A model generated the notes under the pieces. It searched no databases and was not told where the DNA came from. It saw only the letters and a program-made list of their open reading frames with translations. Below are positions 51,299-61,231 of a DNA stretch of 64,000 bases, one piece after another (positions within the stretch are counted from its first letter, which is position 1; every line of letters begins with the position of its first letter). A program made the translations under genes and the position numbers. This DNA is from Crenobacter luteus. GTDB lineage: Bacteria; Pseudomonadota; Gammaproteobacteria; Burkholderiales; Chromobacteriaceae. The stretch is from assembly GCF_004345725.1 (NCBI RefSeq), contig NZ_SLXG01000006.1, positions 1-64,000 on the forward strand, in the 5' to 3' direction.

Positions 51299-51871
51299 TC
51301 AGGCGAAGTTGACCTTGCCGCCGTCGAAGGACTCGAGAATGGCCAGCGACTCGATGCGCACGCCACATTCCTCGACCACCTTGCGACCGTCCTGGAAACC
51401 CTTCTCGATCACGATGCCCAGACCGACCGGCTCGGCGCCCGCCTGCCTGACGATGTCGATCAGGCCGCGCGCCGCGTGGCCGTTGGCGAGGAAGTCGTCG
51501 ATGATCAGCACGCGCTCGCCGGCCGACAGGTAGCGGCGTGACACGCGCACCTTGTAGGTGGTTTGCTTGGTGTACGAGAACACGTCGACCTCGTAGGCGT
51601 CCGGGTCCATGTTCAGGCTCTGGGTCTTCTTGGCGAACACCACCGGCGGATAACCGAAGTGGCGCGCCGCCATACAGGCGACCGCGATGCCGGAAGCCTC
51701 GATGGTGAGGATCTTGTCCACCTTCACGCCGGCGAAGCGCTCGGCGAAAGCCGCGCCGACGCGCTCGAGCAGACCGACGTCCAGCTGATGGTTCAGGAAG
51801 TTGTCGACCTTGAGGATGTAACCGTCGAGCAGGCGGCCGTCGGTGAGAATTTTCTGCTTGAGTTCGTTCAT
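51299..51871 (-). CDS. xpt: Xanthine phosphoribosyltransferase
   Basis: Xpt (190 residues) salvages xanthine to XMP with PRPP. The PRPP-binding motif is [14 protein letters not shown] (121-134), preceded by [17 protein letters not shown], which is diagnostic for the Xpt subgroup. It may act downstream of the guanine deaminase at 61-62.5 kb, since guanine is deaminated to xanthine. A candidate operator overlaps its promoter (51890-51907). Confidence 0.95.
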   Translation of the reverse strand: MNELKQKILTDGRLLDGYILKVDNFLNHQLDVGLLERVGAAFAERFAGVKVDKILTIEASGIAVACMAARHFGYPPVVFAKKTQSLNMDPDAYEVDVFSYTKQTTYKVRVSRRYLSAGERVLIIDDFLANGHAARGLIDIVRQAGAEPVGLGIVIEKGFQDGRKVVEECGVRIESLAILESFDGGKVNFA

Positions 51872-51889
51872 GGCGGGGCGGGATAGCGC

Positions 51890-51911
51890 ATTCGGTCAAA
51901 ACCGAATTGTA
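51890..51911 (-). promoter_or_regulatory. Candidate xpt promoter and operator
   Basis: The minus strand shows a -10-like TACAAT (51911-51906) about 35 bases before xpt. Overlapping its end is a perfect 7+4+7 inverted repeat, ATTCGGT and ACCGAAT (51890-51907). A palindrome at the transcription start suggests a repressor site, probably responsive to purines; the regulator is unknown. The remaining gap to bioD (up to 52226) holds an AT-rich patch (52140-52215) and no gene. Confidence 0.5.
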
Positions 51912-52139
51912 ACAAAGGCTTGGCCGACTGTCGGTCGCGCCCGCCTCCGCATTTCTTCATATCAAGCAATGCAAAGTTTTACCCGTACATTGCCGACGTC
52001 ATGCCCTTCCGGCGCGCCATCACGCCTTTTTCATCATCTTGACAGGGCAGCGGGGTGATCGTTCGTCGTCAACAGCCACAAACGACGTCGGGTGCGCCGC
52101 GACAGCGGCGCCGAGCCGCCGCTGCGCAGCGCTAAAGTG

Positions 52140-52215
52140 CGGCATACCATTTGTCTTTTCAAAAAGACATTTATTCAAATAACCATTATAAATTTTTGAA
52201 AATACTATCCGGCGC
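52140..52215. other. AT-rich patch without a gene, between bioD and xpt
   Basis: About 75 bases are far more AT-rich than the rest of the window and contain GTCTTTT/AAAAGAC complementarity and a run of short A/T tracts. It follows the end of bioD on the minus strand. It could contain a weak terminator or an upstream promoter element for xpt; I see no open frame of substance. Confidence 0.4.
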
Positions 52216-52226
52216 CATGCCATACG

Positions 52227-52853
52227 CTAGCCGCCGTACGGGATCTCGAGTAGCAACGGCGCGGCGATATGACGCTTGAGCGTCGACAGGTTGTCGGCGT
52301 AGGCGGCCTGCTCGGGCACCACGCGGTTGGCGACCCAGCCGGCCAGCGTGAGGCCCGAGGTCTCGATCGCGCGCGCGGTCAACAGCGCGTGGTTGATGCA
52401 GCCCAGCCGCATGCCGACCACCAGGATCACCGGCAGGTCGAGCCGCGCGGCGAGGTCGGCCATGAACAGCGTGTCGGACAGCGGCGCGAGCCAGCCGCCG
52501 GCCCCCTCTACCAGCACCACGTCGGCGTGCTCGGCCAAGCTTTGATAATGCTCGGCGATCAGCTCGAGCGAGATCTTCACGCCGGCCTCGTGCGCGGCGA
52601 TATGCGGCGACACCGGCGGCAGGAAGCGGTAGGGGTTCATCGCGTCGCGGTCGGTCTGGCCGGTGGCGGCGACCAGCCGCTCGACGTCGTCGTTGACCCA
52701 GCGCCCGTCGGGCAACACCTCGCAGCCGGAGGCGACCGGCTTCATCGCCGCGACGCGCCGTCCGTCGCGCCGCCACAGTTCGATCAGCTTGACCGCGCTG
52801 TGCGTCTTGCCGATCTCGGTATCGGTGCCGGTGATGAAATAGCCTTGGCTCAT
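52227..52853 (-). CDS. bioD: Dethiobiotin synthase
   Basis: BioD (208 residues) forms the ureido ring of dethiobiotin with CO2 and ATP. The P-loop is FITGTDTEIGKTH at residues 5-17, with the later VLVEGAGGWLAPLSD typical of BioD. I chose the ATG at 52853 because GGGGA lies about 10 bases upstream. Other bio genes are not in the window. Element copy 52530 is read as Leu-Ala-Glu. Confidence 0.96.
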   Translation of the reverse strand: MSQGYFITGTDTEIGKTHSAVKLIELWRRDGRRVAAMKPVASGCEVLPDGRWVNDDVERLVAATGQTDRDAMNPYRFLPPVSPHIAAHEAGVKISLELIAEHYQSLAEHADVVLVEGAGGWLAPLSDTLFMADLAARLDLPVILVVGMRLGCINHALLTARAIETSGLTLAGWVANRVVPEQAAYADNLSTLKRHIAAPLLLEIPYGG

Positions 52854-53080
52854 GAAACGCATCCCCTTCTTCGTTCTTGCCGTCCGGTCATCGCCCGGAC
52901 GGTACAGACCATCTTTACGGACGGCAACGCCCGCATCCGCTGCATTTTACCCGCGCGGGAAGCCGGGCACGGCCGCGGCACGTCGCGCACGCGCGCCAGA
53001 GACGAACCGCCCGGCGCATACCGCATCTGCCCGAAACGGCCGGGCCAGTCCTGGCCAACACGCGTGCCCCCCCGGAAACG
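52854..53080. other. Gap between bioD and leuA
   Basis: This GC-rich stretch of about 380 bases to 53230 has no convincing gene. I see only the hairpin at 53081-53112 and presumably the bioD promoter, which I could not place with confidence. Confidence 0.5.
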
Positions 53081-53112
53081 ACAAGGCCCGCCGCCTGTGC
53101 GGTGGGCCTTGT
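53081..53112. terminator. Hairpin downstream of leuA
   Basis: ACAAGGCCCGCCGC and GCGGTGGGCCTTGT pair over 14 bases with one G-T wobble and a 4-base loop. No clear T run follows, so termination is likely but not certain. It lies about 120 bases beyond the leuA stop. Confidence 0.6.
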
Positions 53113-53230
53113 CCTGAGGCGAAAGCGCCGGACGCACCGAAGGGCAGCGCCTTGTGGGTGCTGCCCTGGCCGGCCCGGCGGATCGCGCGCGGGGCGGCGG
53201 CTTTGTCAGATCGACCGCGCGGGTAAGCGC

Positions 53231-54769
53231 TTAAACCTGGGTTTGCGGATTGACCCGCGCCTCGCCCGCCAGTTTGTTGAGGGCGGAGAGGTAGGCCTTG
53301 GCCGACGCGACGATGATGTCGGTGTCGGCGCCCTGGCCGTTCACGATGCGGCCGTTCTTGGCCAGACGCACCGTGACTTCACCTTGCGATTCGGTGCCTT
53401 TGGTGATCGCGTTCACCGAATACAGTTCGAGTTCGGCGCCGCTGCCGACCACCGATTCGATCGCCTTGAACGCGGCGTCGACCGGGCCGGAACCCTCGGA
53501 TTCGGCGCGCTTCTCGCTGCCGCTGTCGACGAACACGATCTGGGCGCGCGGCGGCTCGCCGGTTTCGGTCGCGACCTTCATCGACACGAACTTGTAGTGT
53601 TCCTGCTCGATGGTGATCATCTCGTCGGACACCAGCGCGTGCAGGTCCTCGTCGAAGATCTCGCGCTTCTTGTCGGCCAGTTCCTTGAAGCGCGCGAAGG
53701 CGGCGTTCAGCGCCTCTTCGCTGTCGAGGTGGATGCCGAGCTCGGCCAACTTGGAGCGGAAGGCGTTGCGACCCGAGAGCTTGCCGAGCGTCAGGCGGTT
53801 GGTCGACCAGCCGACCGATTCGGCGCTCATGATCTCGTAGGTCTCGCGGTGCTTGAGCACGCCGTCCTGGTGGATGCCCGATTCGTGCGCGAAGGCGTTC
53901 GCGCCGACGATGGCCTTGTTCGGCTGCACCGGGTAGCCGGTGATGGTCGACACCAGCTTCGAACTCGGCACGATCTGCGTCGTGTCGATGCGGGTGTCGA
54001 CGTTGAAGATGTCGCGGCGCGTCTTGACCGCCATCACGATTTCTTCCATCGCCGCATTGCCGGCGCGCTCGCCGAGGCCGTTGACGGTACACTCGACCTG
54101 GCGCGCGCCGCCGAGCACGGCGGCGAGGCTGTTGGACACCGCCATGCCAAGGTCGTTATGGCAGTGCGCCGACCAGATCACCTTGTCGCCGCCCGGCGTC
54201 TTGGCGATCAGCTCGCGGAAGAAGGCCTCGGTCACCTTGGGCACCGCGTAGCCGACGGTGTCCGGCACGTTCAGCGTGGTCGCGCCGGCCTCGATCACTG
54301 CGCCGAACACGCGGGCGAGGAAGTCGATATCGGAGCGCAGCGCGTCCTCGGCCGAGAATTCGACGTCGTCGGTGTATTCGCGGGCGATCTTCACCGCCTT
54401 GACCGCCGCGTCGACCACCTGGTCCGGGCTCATGCGCAGCTTGTGCTCCATGTGGATCGGGCTGGTCGCGATGAAGGTGTGGATGCGCTTCTTGGGCGCC
54501 GGCGCGATCGCCTCGCCGGCGGCGCGGATATCGCGCTCGTTGGCACGCGCCAGGCTACAGACGGTCGATTCCTTGATCACCTCGGCGATCGCGCGGATCG
54601 CGTCGAAGTCGCCCGGGCTCGCCGCGGCGAAGCCGGCCTCGATGACGTCGACGCCGAGCTTTTCCAGCTGACGCGCGATGCGCACCTTCTCTTCCTTGGT
54701 CATCGCGGCGCCCGGCGACTGCTCGCCGTCGCGCAAGGTGGTGTCGAAAATGTACAAACGGTCGCTCAT
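53231..54769 (-). CDS. leuA: 2-isopropylmalate synthase
   Basis: LeuA (512 residues from the ATG at 54769) condenses 2-oxoisovalerate with acetyl-CoA, the first step of leucine synthesis. The DRE-TIM core motif [17 protein letters not shown] is at the start, metal-binding HCHND is present, and the C-terminal LeuA dimerisation/allosteric domain for leucine feedback is full-length (residues about 390-512). The ribosome site of this ATG is weak (AGAGAG). The reading frame is open for 85 further codons upstream, encoding a helix-turn-helix domain with its own good ribosome site; see the next feature. Confidence 0.96.
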   Translation of the reverse strand: MSDRLYIFDTTLRDGEQSPGAAMTKEEKVRIARQLEKLGVDVIEAGFAAASPGDFDAIRAIAEVIKESTVCSLARANERDIRAAGEAIAPAPKKRIHTFIATSPIHMEHKLRMSPDQVVDAAVKAVKIAREYTDDVEFSAEDALRSDIDFLARVFGAVIEAGATTLNVPDTVGYAVPKVTEAFFRELIAKTPGGDKVIWSAHCHNDLGMAVSNSLAAVLGGARQVECTVNGLGERAGNAAMEEIVMAVKTRRDIFNVDTRIDTTQIVPSSKLVSTITGYPVQPNKAIVGANAFAHESGIHQDGVLKHRETYEIMSAESVGWSTNRLTLGKLSGRNAFRSKLAELGIHLDSEEALNAAFARFKELADKKREIFDEDLHALVSDEMITIEQEHYKFVSMKVATETGEPPRAQIVFVDSGSEKRAESEGSGPVDAAFKAIESVVGSGAELELYSVNAITKGTESQGEVTVRLAKNGRIVNGQGADTDIIVASAKAYLSALNKLAGEARVNPQTQV

Positions 54770-55024
54770 GGCGGGCTCTCTCTTTGTCGCGGTCGCCGTC
54801 GTCGCGGCCCCCGTCAGGTAGGTATTGAAGTCGAACGGTCGTCCCTGGCTGGCGGCCAGCTGCGCCAGCTTGTTCAGCTGGATCAGCGGGAGGCTGCCGC
54901 GCTCGCGCCACTTGTAGATCGCGGCGCGCGACACCGGCTCGTCGGGAAACGCCGCGTTCAGCGCGTCGGCCAGGGCGCCCGGCCCGCCAAAATCCGCGAC
55001 CAGCTTGTCGATGTCCAATTGCAC
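54770..55024 (-). CDS. In-frame N-terminal HTH module of leuA (possible fusion)
   Basis: Eighty-five codons, starting at a GTG (55024-55022) with AAGGAG at the ideal distance (55036-55031), run without a stop into leuA. The segment folds as a Cro/YdaS-like DNA-binding domain: [17 protein letters not shown] (helices 1-2), [12 protein letters not shown] (turn and recognition helix), then [13 protein letters not shown] Thr/Ala-rich linker joins it to LeuA. Either LeuA is made as a 597-residue fusion or the module is a separate protein whose stop was lost to mutation or sequence error. Codon use is like that of real genes here. Confidence 0.6.
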
Positions 55025-55051
55025 AGTTCGCTCCTTACTTGTATTGCAGCC

Positions 55052-55080
55052 AGCGTACGAAAAATCGGACAGCACGTCAA
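55052..55080 (-). promoter_or_regulatory. Candidate promoter upstream of the HTH-leuA frame
   Basis: Minus strand TTGACG (55080-55075), 17 bases, TACGCT (55057-55052). A TGTCCGAT copy (55071-55064) lies in the spacer, and near copies occur at 55131-55138 and 55149-55156, so the promoter could be under operator control. Confidence 0.5.
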
Positions 55081-55096
55081 ACCATTTTCGACAAAA

Positions 55097-55128
55097 AAAG
55101 CGACAGGGGCATAGACCCTTGTCGCTTT
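55097..55128 (-). terminator. Terminator of pssA
   Basis: On the minus strand AAAGCGACAAGGG, a loop and CCCTGTCGCTTT are followed by a run of T. It ends pssA about 30 bases after its stop and just before the leuA promoter. Confidence 0.9.
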
Positions 55129-55155
55129 CGCGTCCAATGTAGACATTTTGTCCGA

Positions 55156-55914
55156 TCAGACCGGTCTGCGCCTCCGCCCCAGCATCTCCCACAACGCCAT
55201 CACGTAACCCGACGCGCCATAGCAGACAAAGAAGCCGAACAGCACCAGAGCCGGCTTGGACGCCAGCACCAGGATGGCCAGCAGCACCAGCAGCAGCGCG
55301 ACGAACGGCACCTTGCGGCGCACGTGCAGCTCCTTGAAGCTCCAGAAGCGCACGTTGGTCACCATCGAGACGCCGGCGAAGGCGGTGAAGCCGAGCGCCA
55401 CCCACGGCAGGATCGCCAGGTCGTTGTAGCCGTACTCGTGACAGATCCACACCAGGCCCGCCACCAGCGCGGCAGCGGCCGGGCTCGGCATGCCGATGAA
55501 CCAGCGCTTGTCGGCGATACCGATCATGGTGTTGAAGCGCGCCAGCCGCAGCGCGGCGGCCGCGCAGTAGATGAAGGCGACCATCCAGCCGAGCTTGCCC
55601 ATGCCGGTCAGCATCCACTCGTAGGCCACCAGCGCCGGCGCGACACCGAAGCTGACCATGTCGGAAAGGCTGTCGAACTCGGCACCGAAAGCGCTCTGGC
55701 TGTGCGTCAGCCGCGCGACGCGGCCGTCCATGCCGTCGAGGATCATCGCGACGAAGATCGCGACCGCCGCGTATTCGAAGTTCTTGTTCATGCCCTGCAC
55801 CACCGCGTAGAAGCCGGCAAACAGCGCGGCGAGGGTGAACAGGTTGGGCAAGAGATAGATGCCCTGGCGCCGGAGCGTGGGCTTTTCCCTGCCGAGGGTA
55901 TCGGGAGTCTGCAT
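55156..55914 (-). CDS. pssA: CDP-diacylglycerol-serine O-phosphatidyltransferase
   Basis: PssA (252 residues) makes phosphatidylserine, which Psd then decarboxylates to phosphatidylethanolamine. The CDP-alcohol phosphotransferase motif is complete: [10 protein letters not shown] followed by [14 protein letters not shown]. It has about eight membrane helices, so it is the membrane-type enzyme rather than the E. coli soluble type. It is divergent from psd. Confidence 0.93.
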   Translation of the reverse strand: MQTPDTLGREKPTLRRQGIYLLPNLFTLAALFAGFYAVVQGMNKNFEYAAVAIFVAMILDGMDGRVARLTHSQSAFGAEFDSLSDMVSFGVAPALVAYEWMLTGMGKLGWMVAFIYCAAAALRLARFNTMIGIADKRWFIGMPSPAAAALVAGLVWICHEYGYNDLAILPWVALGFTAFAGVSMVTNVRFWSFKELHVRRKVPFVALLLVLLAILVLASKPALVLFGFFVCYGASGYVMALWEMLGRRRRPV

Positions 55915-56048
55915 CTTCACTTTCCACAGGGGGCAACGGCGCGATGGCGCCGCTGCGGTTGGAATGACAAGCCGTCCATTGTAACGCGAGCGCGGCGGCG
56001 AGCGCGCAACCACGCCCGACCGGCCCGCCGGCACGAGCGGTGGTAGGC

Positions 56049-56054
56049 TATAAT
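56049..56054 (+). promoter_or_regulatory. -10 box of psd
   Basis: A consensus TATAAT lies 32 bases before the psd start; no convincing -35 is present. Confidence 0.45.
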
Positions 56055-56085
56055 TTGCCGTTTTGACCGAAATCCGGGAACCATC

Positions 56086-56925
56086 TTGTCCGAGCGCCTT
56101 TTCGTCCAGCTGCAGCATGCGCTGCCCAAGCTCCTGATCACCCGATTGTTCGGCTTTGTCGCCCGCCGACGCGCCGGCGCGCTGACGCAATGGATGATAC
56201 GCCGCTTCATCGCCCGTTACGACGTAGACATGAACGAGGCGGCCGAATCCTCCCCGCTCGCCTATCCGACCTTCAACGCCTTTTTCACGCGCGCGCTGAA
56301 GGCCGGCGCGCGACCGTTGGCCGAGGCCCGGCTGGTCTGCCCGGTGGACGGGGCGATCAGCCAGTTCGGCGCGATCGAACGCGACCAGATTTTCCAGGCC
56401 AAGGGCAAGACCTACAGCAGCCGCGCGCTCCTGGCCTGCAGCGAGGCCGAGGCGCGCCGCTTCGACGACGGCCTGTTCGCGACCCTCTACCTGAGTCCGC
56501 GCGACTACCACCGCATCCACATGCCGTGCGACGGCCGGCTGGTGGCGATGCGCTACGTGCCGGGCGAGCTCTATTCGGTCAACCCGGCCACCGCGCGCGG
56601 CGTCGACGGCCTGTTCGCGCGCAACGAGCGCGTCGTCTGCGAGTTCGACTCTCCGCACGGCCCGTTCGCGCTGGTGCTGGTCGGCGCGACCATCGTCGGC
56701 AGCATGGAAACGGTATGGCACGGCGTGGTCAACCCGCCGCGCGGCGCCGCGGTGCGTCACTGGGACTACCGCGACCGCGACATCGTTCTCAGACAAGGCG
56801 ACGAGATGGGCCGCTTTTTGCTCGGCTCGACGGTGGTGCTGCTGTTTCCGAAGGGCGAGCTGCGCTTCAACGACGCCTGGGCGCCGGCGCGCGCGGTACG
56901 CATGGGCGAGGCGATGGCCGACTGA
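56086..56925 (+). CDS. psd: Phosphatidylserine decarboxylase
   Basis: Psd (279 residues) converts phosphatidylserine to phosphatidylethanolamine. The self-cleavage motif LGST is at 246-249; the enzyme cuts itself between Gly and Ser to create the pyruvoyl group. The start appears to be TTG (56086) with GGGA upstream, because the sequence that follows (ERLFVQLQHALPKLLITRL) matches the family N-terminus and no suitable ATG is near. The neighbouring pssA makes its substrate. Confidence 0.93.
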   Translation: MSERLFVQLQHALPKLLITRLFGFVARRRAGALTQWMIRRFIARYDVDMNEAAESSPLAYPTFNAFFTRALKAGARPLAEARLVCPVDGAISQFGAIERDQIFQAKGKTYSSRALLACSEAEARRFDDGLFATLYLSPRDYHRIHMPCDGRLVAMRYVPGELYSVNPATARGVDGLFARNERVVCEFDSPHGPFALVLVGATIVGSMETVWHGVVNPPRGAAVRHWDYRDRDIVLRQGDEMGRFLLGSTVVLLFPKGELRFNDAWAPARAVRMGEAMAD

Positions 56926-56947
56926 ACGGAGCGAAGCAATCGGATGC

Positions 56948-56977
56948 AAAAAAGCCGGGAACTGCTCCCGGCTTTTT
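56948..56977. terminator. Bidirectional terminator between psd and ilvC
   Basis: A perfect stem of about 12 bases (AAAAAGCCGGGA and TCCCGGCTTTTT) with A and T tails lies between the converging genes. Confidence 0.92.
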
Positions 56978-56994
56978 GCATGCCCGCGTCGGGC

Positions 56995-58549
<1,555 letters not shown>

Positions 58550-58561
58550 GGATGTCCTCGA

Positions 58562-60325
58562 TCAGCTCAGGTTGCCGTAGTCGCGTTCGCCGGCGTTGCC
58601 GCCGTTGTCGCGCATATGTGCCGGCAGGTCCATCTCGTCGAGACCCTTGCCATTGCCCACCATCGGATAGACGTTTTCCGACTGGTCGGTCAGGAAGTCG
58701 AGGAACACCAGGCGCTCCTTCAGCTTGGCGCTGAACGCCTCGCGCAGCACGCCTTCGACGTCGGACGGCTTCTCGACCTTGAAGCCGACGTGGCCGTAGG
58801 CCTCGGCCAACTTCACGAAGTCGGGCAGCGCGTCCATGTACGATTCGGAATAGCGGTTGCCGTAGAAGATCTCCTGCCACTGCCGCACCATGCCGAGGTA
58901 GCGGTTGTTCAGGTTCACGATCTTCACCGGGATGTGGTACTGGCGGCAGGTCGACAGCTCCTGGATGTTCATCTGGATCGACGCTTCGCCGGTGATGCAC
59001 GCCACCTGCGCGTTCGGGTTGGCCAGCTGCGCGCCCATCGCGTACGGCAGGCCGACGCCCATGGTGCCGAGGCCGCCCGAGTTCAGCCACTGTTTGGGCT
59101 CGGCGAACTTGTAGTACTGCGCGGCCCACATCTGGTGCTGACCGACGTCGGAGGTGATGATGGCCTTGCCGCCGGTCACCTCGTACAGCGTCTCGACCAC
59201 GTACTGCGGCTTGATCAGCTCGTCGGAGAACGTGTACTTGAGCGAGTTCGGCGCGCGCCAGTCGTCGATCTGCTTCCACCACGACGCCAGCGCGTCGGCG
59301 TCGATGCGCTGCGGCGTCTGCTTGAGCAGGTCGAGCATCTCGCGCAGCACCAGCTTGACGTCGCCGACGATGGGCACGTCGACCTTGACGCGCTTGGCGA
59401 TCGACGAGGGGTCGACGTCGATGTGCACGATCTTCTTCGGCACCGCGGTGAACTTGGACGGCACGCTGATCACGCGGTCGTCGAAGCGCGCGCCGATCGC
59501 GATCAGCACGTCGCAGTTCTGCATCGCCATATTGGCTTCGTAGGTGCCGTGCATGCCGAGCATGCCGAGGTTCAGGCGGTCGTCGCCCGGGAAGGCGCCC
59601 AGGCCCATCAGCGTGTTGGTACAGGGCAGGCCGAGCGAGCGCACCAGTTCGCGGACCTCGTCGGACGCACCGCCGAGCACCGCGCCGCCGCCGACGTAGA
59701 CGTAGGGGCGCTTCGCCTCGAGCAGCAGGTTGACGGCTTTCTTGATCTGGCCCGGATGGCCGCGGGTCACCGGCACGTAGGAGCGGACGCTGACGCTGTC
59801 GGGGTAGTGGAACTCGGCCAGCGCCTGCTGCACGTCCTTGGGTACGTCGACCAGTACCGGGCCGGGGCGGCCGGTCTTGGCGACGTAGAACGCCTTCTTG
59901 ATGGTCGAGGCGAGCTCGGCGATGTCCTTGACGAGGAAGTTGTGCTTCACGCAGGGACGGGAAATGCCGACGGTGTCGACTTCCTGGAACGCGTCCAGGC
60001 CGATCGCCGGGGTCGGCACCTGACCGGTGATGATGACCATCGGGATCGAGTCGAGGTAGGCGGTGGCGATGCCGGTGATCGCATTGGTCGCACCCGGACC
60101 GGAAGTCACCAGCGCGACGCCCACCTTGTCGCTGGAACGCGAGTACGCGTCGGCGGCGTGCACGGCGGCCTGCTCGTGGCGTACCAGGACATGCTTGAAT
60201 GCGCTCTGTTTAAAGATGGCATCATATATTTCGAGAACCGCGCCACCAGGATAACCGAAGACGAATTCGACGCCTTCTTCCTGCAGGCTGCGGACGACGA
60301 TCTCCGCGCCCGATATCTGCATCAT
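58562..60325 (-). CDS. ilvI: Acetolactate synthase large (catalytic) subunit
   Basis: The 587-residue ThDP- and FAD-dependent catalytic subunit that makes acetolactate or acetohydroxybutyrate. Visible motifs are FGYPGGAVLEIYDA with the catalytic Glu region RHEQAAVHAADAYSR, the quinone-like FAD stretch, and the ThDP motif beginning ITGEASIQMN and ending VNLNNRYLG. The gene name ilvI or ilvB depends on convention. It starts the ilvIHC operon. Element copy 58802 is read as Leu-Ala-Glu. Confidence 0.96.
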   Translation of the reverse strand: MMQISGAEIVVRSLQEEGVEFVFGYPGGAVLEIYDAIFKQSAFKHVLVRHEQAAVHAADAYSRSSDKVGVALVTSGPGATNAITGIATAYLDSIPMVIITGQVPTPAIGLDAFQEVDTVGISRPCVKHNFLVKDIAELASTIKKAFYVAKTGRPGPVLVDVPKDVQQALAEFHYPDSVSVRSYVPVTRGHPGQIKKAVNLLLEAKRPYVYVGGGAVLGGASDEVRELVRSLGLPCTNTLMGLGAFPGDDRLNLGMLGMHGTYEANMAMQNCDVLIAIGARFDDRVISVPSKFTAVPKKIVHIDVDPSSIAKRVKVDVPIVGDVKLVLREMLDLLKQTPQRIDADALASWWKQIDDWRAPNSLKYTFSDELIKPQYVVETLYEVTGGKAIITSDVGQHQMWAAQYYKFAEPKQWLNSGGLGTMGVGLPYAMGAQLANPNAQVACITGEASIQMNIQELSTCRQYHIPVKIVNLNNRYLGMVRQWQEIFYGNRYSESYMDALPDFVKLAEAYGHVGFKVEKPSDVEGVLREAFSAKLKERLVFLDFLTDQSENVYPMVGNGKGLDEMDLPAHMRDNGGNAGERDYGNLS

Positions 60326-60365
60326 TGCCTCTTGATTTGATGTTTGTTAGGTTTTAGTGAATGAA

Positions 60366-60393
60366 ATTAGCCTAACAGGGAAAGCCCGGTCAA
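60366..60393 (-). promoter_or_regulatory. Candidate promoter of ilvIHC
   Basis: Minus strand TTGACC (60393-60388), 16 bases, GCTAAT (60371-60366), about 40 bases before the ilvI start. The region is AT-rich. The leader is then only about 35 bases, too short for a classical attenuator. Confidence 0.45.
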
Positions 60394-60579
60394 GCCTTTT
60401 TGTGCAAACGCAAAACGCATAAGAAGCAGGGGTTTTCCCCCTCGTCCGGGCCCCGTTTTGCGGGCTATCCGCTTGAATCGGGAAATTTAATTCTTATGGC
60501 ATTTTTCTTCGCCCACGGCCCGCTTATTGCCGCGGCGCGCCCACGCTAGAATCGCTGTTATTTTTTGCGAATCCTCACG

Positions 60580-61095
60580 ATGAATGCTCCGCTTCCCGAC
60601 GCAGGCCTCGCGCGCCGGCTCGCCAGTCTCGCCTACGAAAGCCTGCTGGTCGGCGCGCTGCTGCTGGTCGCCTCGGCGCTGATCACGCCGCTGCTGACCG
60701 CGCTCGGCCCCTCGCTGTTCGCCACCCTGCTGTCGCAGGGCTTTTTCGCTACGGTGCTGTTCGCCTACTTCGGCTGGTGCTGGGTCAGGGGCGGGCAAAC
60801 GGTGGCGATGAAGACCTGGCGCATCCGGCTGGTCGACGCCGACGGCCTGACGCTGCGCTGGCGCGGCGCGCTGCGCCGCTTCGCGATCGCGCTCGGCCTC
60901 TACGTCGGCCTGCCGGCGCTGTCCTACCTGGGCCTCGCCCGCCACGACGGTAGCCTCGGCCAACATCTGGCGATCGCGCTGCTGTGGTGGCTGCTGCTGC
61001 CGCTGTCGGCGTGGCTGGACCCCGAGCGACGCTTCCTGCACGACCGCCTGGCCGGCACGCGCCAAGTGCTGACACCGAAAAAACCCCGCGGCTGA
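60580..61095 (+). CDS. RDD-family membrane protein
   Basis: A 171-residue protein with three to four hydrophobic segments, a short N-terminal LARRLASLAYESLLV stretch that resembles the RDD motif (with Glu where Asp is usual), and the later TVAMKTWRIRLVDADG that is typical of the family. Function is unknown; some relatives are Na+/H+ antiporters. It is divergent from ilvI, with a TAGAAT-like -10 at 60547-60552. Confidence 0.8.
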   Translation: MNAPLPDAGLARRLASLAYESLLVGALLLVASALITPLLTALGPSLFATLLSQGFFATVLFAYFGWCWVRGGQTVAMKTWRIRLVDADGLTLRWRGALRRFAIALGLYVGLPALSYLGLARHDGSLGQHLAIALLWWLLLPLSAWLDPERRFLHDRLAGTRQVLTPKKPRG

Positions 61096-61130
61096 GCGCC
61101 CGTCCCGCGCCGTCCGCGTCCCGGCTCCCG

Positions 61131-61156
61131 CGGCTCGGCCAACGTCGGCCGAGCCG
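61131..61156. repeat. Near-palindrome of one intact and one mutated uptake element
   Basis: CGGCTCGGCCAACGTCGGCCGAGCCG has one full copy and one copy with a single change (GTCGGCCGAG), just after the RDD gene. Confidence 0.75.
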
Positions 61157-61165
61157 CTGAGCGTC

Positions 61166-61198
61166 AAAAAAAAGCGACCGCCCGTGGCGGGCGGTCGC
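61166..61198 (-). terminator. Terminator of guaD
   Basis: The minus strand has GCGACCGCCCG, a short loop and CGGGCGGTCGC, followed by TTTTTTTT. It ends guaD and is convergent with the RDD gene. Confidence 0.92.
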
Positions 61199-61231
61199 AA
61201 CGACGAGAGCGACGGTGCGGCGGCGCGCCGC

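Noticed and set aside
52020-52223. Small minus-strand frame in the bioD-xpt gap
   Set aside because: Sixty-seven codons with no ribosome site, no family resemblance and partly formed by the AT-rich patch.
51872-52226. Purine riboswitch upstream of xpt
   Set aside because: I looked for the conserved guanine-aptamer core and paired loops in the leader and found none; the putative transcript start is too close to xpt.
56641-56665. tRNA T-loop-like GTTCGACTC
   Set aside because: It lies inside psd coding sequence, with no cloverleaf around it.
60326-60480. Attenuator with leader peptide upstream of ilvI
   Set aside because: No short frame rich in Ile/Val/Leu codons is present, and the GGGGAAAACCCC hairpin lies upstream of the likely -35, outside the transcript.
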